A DNA stretch of 64,000 nucleotides, from NCBI RefSeq assembly GCF_030580675.1, contig NZ_JAUQUB010000001.1:1-64000 (forward strand). The letters run 5' to 3'. The DNA is from Antiquaquibacter soli. Its GTDB lineage: Bacteria; Actinomycetota; Actinomycetes; Actinomycetales; Microbacteriaceae. The translations under genes and the position numbers were made by a program. The notes under the pieces were generated by a model. That model worked only from the letters and a program-made list of their open reading frames with translations, was not told the origin of the DNA and ran no database searches. Positions 35,172-43,756 of the stretch are shown here, piece by piece (position 1 is the first letter of the stretch; each line of letters starts with the position of its first letter).

Positions 35172-36103
35172 CCGCGCCCACCGCACTCGTCGACGTCGCC
35201 GCATCCACGCGCCGCCGTCGTCCCAGCGCGAAGCTCCGGGCCAGCCGGATCGCCTACGCGTTCCTGCTCCCGTTCATCGTCGTCTTCACGCTCACGATCG
35301 TCGTGCCCCTCGGCTACGCCCTCGTGATCAGCTTCTTCAAGAAGCAACTCATCGGCGGCACCGTGTTCGTCGGCATCGACAACTACGTTCGGGCTCTCGG
35401 CGACACCCTGCTGCACGACGGCGTGCTGCGCGTGCTCCTGTTCTTCGTCGTTCAGGTGCCGATCATGCTGCTCATCGCGGTGCTCGCCGCGCTCGCGATC
35501 GACTCCGGGCGCCTCGCCGGCAGCCGCATCGTGCGCATCGGACTGTTCCTGCCGTACGCGGTGCCCGCCGTCGTCGCGGCGCTCATGTGGGGCTACATCT
35601 TCGGCGGGCGGTTCGGGCTCGCCGGCCAGGTGTTCGGCTTCTTCGGGGTGCCCGCCCCCGACTTCCTCGGGCCCGGCCTCATGCTCGGCTCGGTCGGCAA
35701 CATCGTCACGTGGTCGTTCGTCGGCTACAACATGCTGATCTTCTACGCCGCGCTGCGCTCCATCCCCGAGGAGGTCTACGAGGCCGCCGCGATCGACGGG
35801 GCGGGAGAGTTCCGCAAGGCGTGGTCGATCAAGCTGCCCGCCCTGCGGCCGGCGCTCACGCTCGCGCTCATCTTCTCCGTGATCGGGAGCCTGCAGCTGT
35901 TCAACGAGCCGAGCATCCTGCAGGCCCTGCGGCCGAGCGTCATCACGACCAACTACACGCCGAACCTCTACGCCTACAGCCTGTCGTTCATGGGCGGGCA
36001 GACCAACTACGCGGCGGCGATCGCCGTGCTCCTCGGCGGACTCACCGTCGTCATCGCCTACGTCGTGCAGCTCGGCGTCGCACGGAGGGACCGGTTCGTC
36101 TGA
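35168..36103 (+). CDS. Sugar ABC transporter permease (MalF/UgpA type)
   Basis: The 311-residue membrane protein has about six helices and the EAA loop E-V-Y-E-A-A-A-I-D-G-A-G-E-F. Its ATG overlaps the GH42 stop (ATGA). The adjacent glycosidases suggest a beta-galactoside or beta-glucoside oligomer as the imported substrate. Confidence 0.92.
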   Translation: MTAPTALVDVAASTRRRRPSAKLRASRIAYAFLLPFIVVFTLTIVVPLGYALVISFFKKQLIGGTVFVGIDNYVRALGDTLLHDGVLRVLLFFVVQVPIMLLIAVLAALAIDSGRLAGSRIVRIGLFLPYAVPAVVAALMWGYIFGGRFGLAGQVFGFFGVPAPDFLGPGLMLGSVGNIVTWSFVGYNMLIFYAALRSIPEEVYEAAAIDGAGEFRKAWSIKLPALRPALTLALIFSVIGSLQLFNEPSILQALRPSVITTNYTPNLYAYSLSFMGGQTNYAAAIAVLLGGLTVVIAYVVQLGVARRDRFV

Positions 36104-36957
36104 TGCGCATCCGCAAGTCCCCTGTGCTGACCATCCTGTTCTGGATGCTCCTGGCGTACTTCATGCTGCCGCTCGTGTGGCTGCTCGTGAACTCCACGAA
36201 GAGCAACGAGGAGTTGTTCACGACCTTCGGACTCGCGTTCCCGAACACGTTCGCGTTCTTCGACAACGTCGCCCAGCTCGCCACCTACCAGGACGGCATC
36301 TTCTTCCGCTGGTTCGGAAACACGATCCTGTACGCCGTCGTCGGCGCGGGCGGCGCGGCCCTCATCGCGGCGATGGGCGGGTACGCCCTCGCGAAGTTCG
36401 ACTTCTTCGGCAAGCGCGGGGTCGTGGCATCCATCCTCGGCGCGACCGCCGTGCCGGGCACCGCGCTCGCCGTGCCGACCTACATGCTCTTCACCCAGTG
36501 GGGGCTGATCAACACCGAGGCGGCGGTCATCCTGCCGGCGCTCGCGAGCCCGTTCGGCCTGTTCCTCATGATGGTCTACGCGCAGGATGCGGTTCCCGAA
36601 TCGATGATCGAGGCGGCCCGCATCGACGGCGCCCGGGAGTGGCGCATCTTCTTCACCATCGCCTTCCGGCTCATGGTGCCCGGCTTCGTGACCGTGCTGC
36701 TCTTCCAGCTCGTCGCGACCTGGAACAACTACTTCCTGCCGCTCATCGTCCTCAACGAGTCGGACAAGTTCCCGCTCACCGTGGGCCTGAGCCTCTGGAA
36801 CAAGCTCGCGAACGCGGGCGGGGTGAGCGTCGTGCAGCCGCTCTACCCCCTGGTGATCACGGGGTCACTGCTGGCGGTCCTGCCGCTCATCGTGGCCTTC
36901 ATCTTCCTTCAGCGGTACTGGCAGTCCGGTATCGCGGCGGGAGGAGTCAAGCAGTGA
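36103..36957 (+). CDS. Sugar ABC transporter permease (MalG/UgpE type)
   Basis: The 284-residue membrane protein has the EAA loop M-I-E-A-A-R-I-D-G-A-R-E-W. It starts one base inside the previous stop (TGATG), the closest coupling seen in this window. It completes the channel for the binding protein encoded downstream. Confidence 0.92.
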   Translation: MRIRKSPVLTILFWMLLAYFMLPLVWLLVNSTKSNEELFTTFGLAFPNTFAFFDNVAQLATYQDGIFFRWFGNTILYAVVGAGGAALIAAMGGYALAKFDFFGKRGVVASILGATAVPGTALAVPTYMLFTQWGLINTEAAVILPALASPFGLFLMMVYAQDAVPESMIEAARIDGAREWRIFFTIAFRLMVPGFVTVLLFQLVATWNNYFLPLIVLNESDKFPLTVGLSLWNKLANAGGVSVVQPLYPLVITGSLLAVLPLIVAFIFLQRYWQSGIAAGGVKQ

Positions 36958-37063
36958 CGACGCGGCGATCGTCGGTGCGAGACGACACCCTGGCCGGCCC
37001 GGCCGGGGATCGAGTGGGCGCTTCTCAACGAAGAGTCAAGTCAGCATCACAAGGAGAGAATCA

Positions 37064-38392
37064 ATGATCCGACACACAGCACCCCGCGGCGTCCGCCGCG
37101 CGGTGACCGTCGCCGCAGCACTCGCTGCCACAGCCCTTGTCATCACGGGCTGCACCAGCTCCGACACCCCGTCGGACGAGCCCGTCGAGATCACGTTCTG
37201 GACGTGGTTGCCCGACATCCAGACCACGGTCGACAAGTTCGAGGAGGCGCACCCGAACATCACCGTCAAGGTGGAGAACGTCGGCGTCGGCATCGACGAG
37301 TACACCAAGATCCAGAATGCGGTCGACGCCGGCTCCGGCGGACCGGATGTCGCGCATATGACCTACGACGCCATCCCCGCGTTCGCGCTCACCGGCGCCC
37401 TCGCCGACCTCACGCAGACCGGCGGCGAGTCGATCTCCGACACGTTCCTGCCCGGCGTGGTGAGCCTCGTGCAGTTCGGCGACGCGATCTACGGGGTGCC
37501 GCAGGACTTCGGCCCCGGCGTCATGTACTACCGCGAGGACCTCTTCACGGCCGCGGGCGTCGAGGTGCCGACGACGTGGGACGAGTACGCGACCGCGGCC
37601 GAGCAGTTGCACGCCGCAAACCCGAACGCCTACATTACCTACCTCGAGCCCGGACTCGTGGATGCCCCCTACATGGGCCTCTGGCAGCTCGGCGCCAAGC
37701 CGTGGACCATCGAGAACGGCACCGATCTGACCCTCGACCTGCAGTCCGAGGAGGCGCTGCAGTGGGCCGACTACTGGACCGAGCTCAACAACGCCGGCCT
37801 CACGCTCGAGTCCGTGCAGGGCTCGGACGAGTGGTTCAAGCAGATGGGCGACGGGCAGATCGCGACGTGGGTCGTCGGCGCGTGGGGCCTCCAGGCCCTC
37901 ACGGGCGTGCTCCCGCAGAACGAGGGCCTGTGGCGCGTCGCACCGCAGCCGGTCTGGAACGAGGGCGACACCGGCACGAGCCAGTGGGGTGGCAGTGCAT
38001 CCGTCGTCCTCGCGCAGAGCGAGAAGCAGGAGGCGGCCACCGAGTTCGCCCTGTGGGTGAACGGCTCCGAGGAGGGTGTCGCGTCGCTGCGCGACGACCA
38101 GGGACTGCTGCCCACCACCAACGCGGTGTGGGAGGACCCGGCGTTCATCGACGAGGAGATCGCGTACCTCGGCGGCCAGCAGGCGCGCCAGATCTTCGCC
38201 CAGTCCGCGCAGGACACCGTCGTCGGCTGGAGCTGGACGCCGTTCCAGCCCTACATCGGCAGCGTCTACAAGGACACCGTCGGCCAGGCGATCTCGAACA
38301 AGACCTCGATCGCCGAGGGCTTCAAGGCATGGCAGGACCGCATCGCGGAGTACGCGGAGGAGCAGGGCTTCACGGTCACCATCGCCGACTAG
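37064..38392 (+). CDS. Sugar ABC transporter solute-binding lipoprotein
   Basis: The 442-residue family 1 binding protein has a signal peptide and the lipobox I-T-G-C. V-E-I-T-F-W-T-W-L-P is the canonical first strand and G-G-P-D-V-A-H-M follows. Unlike the other two sets it lies after its permeases, 106 bases downstream, with its own AAGGAGAG ribosome binding site. A strong terminator follows it. Such an arrangement could raise its level relative to the permeases. Confidence 0.93.
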   Translation: MIRHTAPRGVRRAVTVAAALAATALVITGCTSSDTPSDEPVEITFWTWLPDIQTTVDKFEEAHPNITVKVENVGVGIDEYTKIQNAVDAGSGGPDVAHMTYDAIPAFALTGALADLTQTGGESISDTFLPGVVSLVQFGDAIYGVPQDFGPGVMYYREDLFTAAGVEVPTTWDEYATAAEQLHAANPNAYITYLEPGLVDAPYMGLWQLGAKPWTIENGTDLTLDLQSEEALQWADYWTELNNAGLTLESVQGSDEWFKQMGDGQIATWVVGAWGLQALTGVLPQNEGLWRVAPQPVWNEGDTGTSQWGGSASVVLAQSEKQEAATEFALWVNGSEEGVASLRDDQGLLPTTNAVWEDPAFIDEEIAYLGGQQARQIFAQSAQDTVVGWSWTPFQPYIGSVYKDTVGQAISNKTSIAEGFKAWQDRIAEYAEEQGFTVTIAD

Positions 38393-38396
38393 ACGG

Positions 38397-38430
38397 AAGG
38401 ATGCCGCGCTGCGCCGAGCGCGGCATCCTT
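38397..38430 (+). terminator. Strong hairpin after the third binding-protein gene
   Basis: The 14-base arms AAGGATGCCGCGCT and AGCGCGGCATCCTT are perfect complements around a six-base GCGCCG loop. The stem begins four bases after the stop codon and is followed by the pyrimidine-rich CTCTATCTC. It would terminate or attenuate transcription before the GH1 gene. Confidence 0.75.
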
Positions 38431-38494
38431 CTCTATCTCGGGGCGGGTCGCGTCCATCGGCCCGCCCCTTTTCTTCAGCACAGAAAGCGCCAGC

Positions 38495-39847
38495 ATGCCC
38501 AGAATCACCTTCCCCCGCGACTTCCAGTTCGGGGTCGCGACGAGCGCGTTCCAGATCGAGGGCGCGTGGGACCTCGACGGCAAGGGGCCGTCGATCTGGG
38601 ACACGTTCAGCCACACCCCTGGCAAGGTGTGGCGCGACGAGCCTGGCGGAGAGGTCGCCGTCGACCACTACCACCGGTTCCGCGAGGACGTCGCGATCAT
38701 GAAGGACCTCGGCCTCGACACGTACCGCTTCTCGCTCAGCTGGCCGCGGCTGCTGCCCGAGGGCACCGGTCGTGTGAACCAGGCCGGCCTCGACTTCTAC
38801 AAGCGCCTGCTGGACGAGCTGGATGACGCGGGCATCGCCTCCAACGTCACCCTGTACCACTGGGACCTGCCGCAGGCGCTCGAGGACCGCGGCGGCTGGG
38901 GCAACCGCGACGTCGCAGGATGGTTCGGCGAGTACGCCGCGCTCGCGTTCGACGAGCTCGGCGACCGCGTCACGCGCTGGGCGACCCTCAACGAGCCGAT
39001 CGCGATCTGGGTCGGCTACGGCATGGGCATCTTCGCCCCCGGCCACGCCGACCCGCGGCTCGGGAAGCAGGCCATGCACCACGCGCTGCTCGCGCACGGC
39101 GCCGGGGTCTCGGCGTTCCGGGCGTCCGCGGCGGCGGAGCGGTCGGAGATCGGTCTCGTTCTCGACATCTGGCAGCGGCATCCCGCGACCGACTCGGCGG
39201 CCGACCTCGCGCTCGCGCAGCGCGACGAGGATGACTCGTTCCGCTTCTTCCTCGACCCCCTTCTGCGCGGCGCCTACGGCGACCGCATCGTCTCCCGTCT
39301 CACTGCGGAAGGGGTCATGCCGGAGATCCGGGACGGCGACCTCGAGTCCATCAGCCAGCCGATCGACTTCCTCGGCCTCAACGTCTACTCGCGCGTCGTC
39401 GTGAGCGCGGAGAACTACAACCCGCAGTGGTGGGTCGCCGGGGACGGGCATCCGGGCGGCAACTTCCTCGATAACGGGATGGAGTTCTACCCGAAGAGCG
39501 TCTACGACGCGATCATGATGGCGCGCGACGAGTACGGCTTCGACGGGCCGATCTGGATCACCGAGAACGGCGTCGCCGACGGGCCGTCGTCGGTCGACGG
39601 CCCGCTGCACGACGAGGAGCGCATCCGCTACGTCGCCGGGTTCCTCGAGTGGATCGCGCGGGCCATCGACGACGGCGCCGACGTGCGCGGGTACTACCTG
39701 TGGTCGCTCATGGACAACTTCGAGTGGGCGGCGGGCTTCTCGCAGAAGTTCGGCATCGTGCACGTCGACCTGGAGACGCTCGAGCGCACCCCGAAGGCCT
39801 CGGCGGCGTGGTACCGCGACGTGATCGCGCGGCGCGGTCTGGAGTAG
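38495..39847 (+). CDS. GH1 beta-glucosidase
   Basis: The 450-residue protein has normal GH1 length. It shows the N-terminal signature F-Q-F-G-V-A-T-S-A-F-Q-I-E-G, acid/base Glu167 in T-L-N-E-P, nucleophile Glu357 in I-T-E-N-G, and the sugar-binding N-F-E-W-A-A-G-F near the end. It is a cytoplasmic hydrolase of beta-glucosides or beta-galactosides imported by the upstream transporter. The terminator just before it suggests read-through or a separate promoter. Confidence 0.95.
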   Translation: MPRITFPRDFQFGVATSAFQIEGAWDLDGKGPSIWDTFSHTPGKVWRDEPGGEVAVDHYHRFREDVAIMKDLGLDTYRFSLSWPRLLPEGTGRVNQAGLDFYKRLLDELDDAGIASNVTLYHWDLPQALEDRGGWGNRDVAGWFGEYAALAFDELGDRVTRWATLNEPIAIWVGYGMGIFAPGHADPRLGKQAMHHALLAHGAGVSAFRASAAAERSEIGLVLDIWQRHPATDSAADLALAQRDEDDSFRFFLDPLLRGAYGDRIVSRLTAEGVMPEIRDGDLESISQPIDFLGLNVYSRVVVSAENYNPQWWVAGDGHPGGNFLDNGMEFYPKSVYDAIMMARDEYGFDGPIWITENGVADGPSSVDGPLHDEERIRYVAGFLEWIARAIDDGADVRGYYLWSLMDNFEWAAGFSQKFGIVHVDLETLERTPKASAAWYRDVIARRGLE

Positions 39848-39859
39848 AGCGGCCCCTAA

Positions 39860-39927
39860 GGGCTCACGTAACTCGCATGGGCTCGGGTGATTTTGCGCGC
39901 CCGTGCGACTCGGGTGGGCCCTTGCGG
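39860..39927. repeat. Nested palindromic repeat element, copy 2
   Basis: Outer arms GGGCTCAC (39860-39867) and GTGGGCCC (39914-39921) enclose inner arms TCGCATGGGC (39873-39882) and GCCCGTGCGA (39899-39908). The first outer arm begins 54 bases before the second, exactly as in copy 1. The right end CCCTTGCGG is identical in both. It too lies between convergent genes. Confidence 0.7.
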
Positions 39928-39931
39928 AGGG

Positions 39932-40795
39932 TCACCCCTTGTGGATCGCGCGGTACTCCGTCGGGGAGACCCCGTGCCGGTCGCGGAAGTGGCGGGAGAA
40001 GTACAGCGGGTCGTCGTGGCCGACGGCACGCGCGACCTCGGCGACGGGGAGGCCCGTGCGGTCGAGGAGGCTGCGGGCGCGCGTCATCCTGAGGCTCGTC
40101 TGGTAGGCGAGCACGCCGCCGCCCGTCGCCCGCCGGAACAGCGCTCCGAGGTGCGACGCCGAGACGCCGACGAGCGCGGCGAGGTCGTCGACCCGCACCG
40201 GGGAGTCGAGCCGGTCGGCGAGGTAGGCCATCGCCCGTTCGACGGGGTCGCCGCGCTCCGGCAGCAGCTGGTCGATCGCGAGCTGGGTGAAGAGCTTGAA
40301 GGCCGCCCCGGTCGAGCCGAGGAGGTTCGCCGGACCGTGGCCGCGCTCGAGGTGGCCGACGATCTCGTCGATGAGGGCGACGGCCGCCCCGGGCTGGCGG
40401 AGGATTAGCACAGGGCGGGATGCTCCAGCGCCGGTCGCGGCGACGAGCTCCGGGGCATCCGTGCCACGCAGATGGCACCACCAGATCGTCCATGGTTCGC
40501 TCGCGGCGGCGCGATAGGAGTGCGGGATGCCGCGAGGCAGCAGCACCGCGCATCCCGGCGATACGGCGAACTCGACGCCGTCGACCACGACGCCGCCCGA
40601 CCCGGCGGTGCAGATCATCACAATGTCCTCGTGAGCCCCGGTGGGACGCGAGCGTGCGTGCCCAGCCGCGGCGGGGAAGTATCCCGCGTCCGTGACGACG
40701 AGGCGACGGGTCACGGGCCGCGCGAGGGCGTCGACGACGACGGGGCGCGGGACGATCTCGAACCGCTCCCCGGGGAATCCGTCGGCGAGAGCCAT
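39932..40795 (-). CDS. AraC family transcriptional regulator
   Basis: The 287-residue protein has an N-terminal cupin-like sugar-sensing domain (C-A-V-L-L-P-R-G-I-P-H-S-Y) and a C-terminal pair of AraC helix-turn-helices ending V-G-H-D-D-P-L-Y-F-S-R-H-F-R-D-R-H-G-V-S-P-T-E-Y-R. It is divergent from the DUF5107-GH35 operon, its probable target. It converges with GH1 across the repeat element. Confidence 0.92.
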   Translation of the reverse strand: MALADGFPGERFEIVPRPVVVDALARPVTRRLVVTDAGYFPAAAGHARSRPTGAHEDIVMICTAGSGGVVVDGVEFAVSPGCAVLLPRGIPHSYRAAASEPWTIWWCHLRGTDAPELVAATGAGASRPVLILRQPGAAVALIDEIVGHLERGHGPANLLGSTGAAFKLFTQLAIDQLLPERGDPVERAMAYLADRLDSPVRVDDLAALVGVSASHLGALFRRATGGGVLAYQTSLRMTRARSLLDRTGLPVAEVARAVGHDDPLYFSRHFRDRHGVSPTEYRAIHKG

Positions 40796-40866
40796 CCGAC
40801 AATCACATCATCGAATCGTCCATATCGCGAGCGGGTTCGTGCATTCTCCTCCAGGCGCGAGCTTCC

Positions 40867-40872
40867 TAGCGT
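40867..40872 (+). promoter_or_regulatory. -10 element of the DUF5107 operon
   Basis: TAGCGT lies seven bases before the ATG at 40880. The -35 region is weak, consistent with activation by the divergent AraC protein. Confidence 0.5.
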
Positions 40873-40879
40873 TGACCGC

Positions 40880-43756
40880 ATGCTCACGCTGCCGTCTGCA
40901 CCCCCCGCGCTCGCGACGAAGCTGGCCGCCGGCCAGGTGATCGCGTGGCGCGAGCCCATCACGATCCCGACCTACGAGCCGGGCGAGCCCGACCGCTACC
41001 CCATGTACCTCGACGAGCGGGTCTACCAGGGCTCGAGCGGCGCCGTCTACCCGCTGCCGTTCATCGACTCCATCGCGACCGAGCCGGTCGAGCGGGAGTG
41101 GGACGCGCTGCACCTGGAGAACGAGTTCGTGCGCCTCGTCATTCTGCCCGAGCTCGGCGGGCGCATCCACGTCGGCTTCGACAAGGTCGCCGGCTACGAC
41201 TTCTTCTACCGCAACTCGGTCATCAAGCCCGCTCTCGTCGGTCTTGCGGGCCCCTGGGTCTCCGGCGGCGTCGAGTTCAACTGGCCGCAGCACCACCGGC
41301 CTGCAACCTTCCTGCCCACCGACTCGCACATCGAGTGGGGTCACGACGACTCGGTAACGGTGTGGTGCAGCGACCACGACCCGTTCGACCGCATGAAGGG
41401 GATGCACGGCATCCGCCTCCGACCGGGCTCGGCCCTCATCGAGCTCGCCGCCCGCCTGCACAACCGCACGAGCGAGCGGCACACGTTCCTGTGGTGGGCG
41501 AACGTCGCCGCCGCCGTGCACGACGACTACCAGTCGTTCTTCCCGACCGATGTGCACTGGGTCGCCGACCACGCCCGCCGCGCGATCACCGCCTTCCCGA
41601 CCGCCGACCGGCCGTACTACGGCGTCGACTACCCGGCGCGCCCGGGAGCCGACCGGCTCGACTGGTACCGCAACATCACCGTGCCGACCTCCTACATGGT
41701 CACCTCGACGCAGGACGACTTCTTCGGCGGCTACGACCACCGCGCGGGCGCCGGCTTCGTGCACTGGGCGGACCGGAACATCGCGCCCGGTAAGAAGCAG
41801 TGGACGTGGGGCAACGCGCCCTTCGGCCACGCGTGGGATGCCCACCTCACCGACGAGGACGGCCCGTACGTCGAGCTCATGGCGGGCGTCTACACCGACA
41901 ACCAGCCCGACTTCAGCTTCATCGCCCCCGGCGAGACGAAGTCCTTCACCCAGTACTGGTACCCGTACCAGGGCATCGGCGTGGTGCACCAGGCGAACCG
42001 GGATGCCGCGGTTCACCTCTCCGTCGAGGGCGGGGTCGCGCGGCTCGGGGCCGCGGTGACTCGGCGTCACAGCGGAGTGCGGGTGGCGCTGCGGCGGGGG
42101 AGCGAGATCCACGGCGAGTGGACGGTCGACGTGGCGCCGGGGCATCCGTTCACCGCGGAGCTGCCGTTCGACGGGGAGGCGCACGAGCTGCGGCTGGTCG
42201 TGGGCGTGCTCCTCGAGTGGCAGCCGCGCCTCGACGCGCCGACCCCGCCTCCCGCCGTCGCGACCGAACCACCCGAGCCGTCGCAGGTGGCCTCGAGCGA
42301 CGAGCTGCACCTGATCGCAACGCACCTCGAGCAGTACCGGCATCCGACCCGCTCGCCGCTGCCGTACCTCGAGGAGGCGCTGCGTCGGGACCCGGGGGAT
42401 GCTCGTGCCCTCGTGTCGCTCGCCTGGCGCTCGTACCGGGCGGGGCGCTACGCGGAAGCGCTCGCCGGGGTGGATGCGGCGCTCGCGCGGCAACGCCTCT
42501 ACAACTCCAACCCGCGCGACGGGGAGCCGGCGTACCTGCGCGGGCTCGTGCTCGTGCGCCTCGGCCGTCGGGGCGACGCCTACGCGTCGTTCGCGAAGTC
42601 CCGGTGGAACGCCGAGTTCCGGCACGCCGCATCCCTCGAGATGGCTCGCCTGGATGCCGCGTCGTGCCGCACCGCGGAGGCGCTCGAGAACGTGCGCGAG
42701 GCCCTGCGCTTCGACGCCGACGACCTGCGCGCCCGCACGCTGCTCGTGGTGCTGCTGCGCCGCGAGCACCGCTGGTTCGATGCGGCGGTCGCGCTCGCCG
42801 AGTCCCGGGCGCTGGATCCGCTGGATGCCCTGCTGAGGTTTCTCGACGGCGCGCATCCGTCCGACGACCCCACGATCCTCCTCGACACCGCGACCGAGCT
42901 CGCGGGAATCGGCGAGCTCGACCACGCGCTCGCGTTGTTCGACGCCGTCGCGGAGGCGGAGCCCGTCCCGGGCGCCGGGGATGTGCGCACGATGGCGCTC
43001 TACCGCCGGGCGCACCTCGCCCGGCTCGCGGGTCTCGACGCGGGCCCCGACCTCGAGCGGGCGCGCCGGGCCCCCGTCGACCGCGCGTTCCCGCACGGGC
43101 TCGACGACTTCGACGCGCTCGTCGCCGCCCTCGAGGGGGACGAGTCGGATGCTCGCGCCCACTCCCTGCTCGGGTGCCTGCTCTACGGCGCCGGCCGCCG
43201 CTCCGAGGCGCTCCGGCACTGGCTGCGCGCGCTCGAGCTCGGCGACGAGAACCCGGTCACGCTCCGCAACGCCGCCCTCGCGACGGTCGTGACGACGGGC
43301 GACGCCGAGTCGGGGATCGACCTGTACGAGCGAGCGCTCGCGGTCGCGCCGACGGATGCCCGGCTGTGGTTCGAGTCCGACCAGTTGCTCGCCCGCGCCG
43401 GAGCCACTCCCGCCGCGCGACTCGCGCGCGTGCCGCTCGCCGCGCTGTCCCGCGACGATCTCGCGATCGAATACGCCGGGCTCCTCGTCGATGTCGACCG
43501 CGCGACGGAGGCGGTGGCCCTCCTCGAGTCGCGGCCGTTCCAGCCGTGGGAGGGCGGCGAGGGCCGCGCGATCGCGGCGTGGGAGCGGGCGTGCGTCGCG
43601 TCGGGTCAGGAGTCGCGGGCGTCGCATCCGCCCGCCTCGCTCGGGGAGGTGCGCGGCGAGCCGACGACTCCGACCGCGGTTCGGGCCGACGGCTCGGTGG
43701 ACTACTTCGCGACGTCGCTGCCGGAGCGCCTGCTGTTCCCGGGGGTGGGTCGATGA
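40880..43756 (+). CDS. DUF5107 domain protein with TPR repeats
   Basis: The 958-residue protein has an N-terminal DUF5107-type region (roughly 1-460) rich in aromatic residues (L-P-E-L-G-G-R-I-H, Y-W-Y-P-Y-Q-G), resembling galactose-mutarotase-like beta-sandwiches. From about 475 on, helical TPR-like repeats continue to the C-terminus. No signal peptide is present. DUF5107 proteins occur in carbohydrate loci, but their activity is not established to my knowledge. It overlaps the GH35 start by four bases (ATGA), so the two are coupled and probably act on the same glycoside. Confidence 0.85.
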   Translation: MLTLPSAPPALATKLAAGQVIAWREPITIPTYEPGEPDRYPMYLDERVYQGSSGAVYPLPFIDSIATEPVEREWDALHLENEFVRLVILPELGGRIHVGFDKVAGYDFFYRNSVIKPALVGLAGPWVSGGVEFNWPQHHRPATFLPTDSHIEWGHDDSVTVWCSDHDPFDRMKGMHGIRLRPGSALIELAARLHNRTSERHTFLWWANVAAAVHDDYQSFFPTDVHWVADHARRAITAFPTADRPYYGVDYPARPGADRLDWYRNITVPTSYMVTSTQDDFFGGYDHRAGAGFVHWADRNIAPGKKQWTWGNAPFGHAWDAHLTDEDGPYVELMAGVYTDNQPDFSFIAPGETKSFTQYWYPYQGIGVVHQANRDAAVHLSVEGGVARLGAAVTRRHSGVRVALRRGSEIHGEWTVDVAPGHPFTAELPFDGEAHELRLVVGVLLEWQPRLDAPTPPPAVATEPPEPSQVASSDELHLIATHLEQYRHPTRSPLPYLEEALRRDPGDARALVSLAWRSYRAGRYAEALAGVDAALARQRLYNSNPRDGEPAYLRGLVLVRLGRRGDAYASFAKSRWNAEFRHAASLEMARLDAASCRTAEALENVREALRFDADDLRARTLLVVLLRREHRWFDAAVALAESRALDPLDALLRFLDGAHPSDDPTILLDTATELAGIGELDHALALFDAVAEAEPVPGAGDVRTMALYRRAHLARLAGLDAGPDLERARRAPVDRAFPHGLDDFDALVAALEGDESDARAHSLLGCLLYGAGRRSEALRHWLRALELGDENPVTLRNAALATVVTTGDAESGIDLYERALAVAPTDARLWFESDQLLARAGATPAARLARVPLAALSRDDLAIEYAGLLVDVDRATEAVALLESRPFQPWEGGEGRAIAAWERACVASGQESRASHPPASLGEVRGEPTTPTAVRADGSVDYFATSLPERLLFPGVGR

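Noticed and set aside
31842-35204. Very long minus-strand frame crossing the Gfo/Idh gene region and GH42
   Set aside because: Its translation is low-complexity and crosses a promoter with a perfect operator; GH42 on the plus strand is certain.
37061-39763. Open frame of 900 codons opposite the binding protein and GH1 genes
   Set aside because: It spans two well-supported genes and their terminator and has no family features; a GC-bias shadow.
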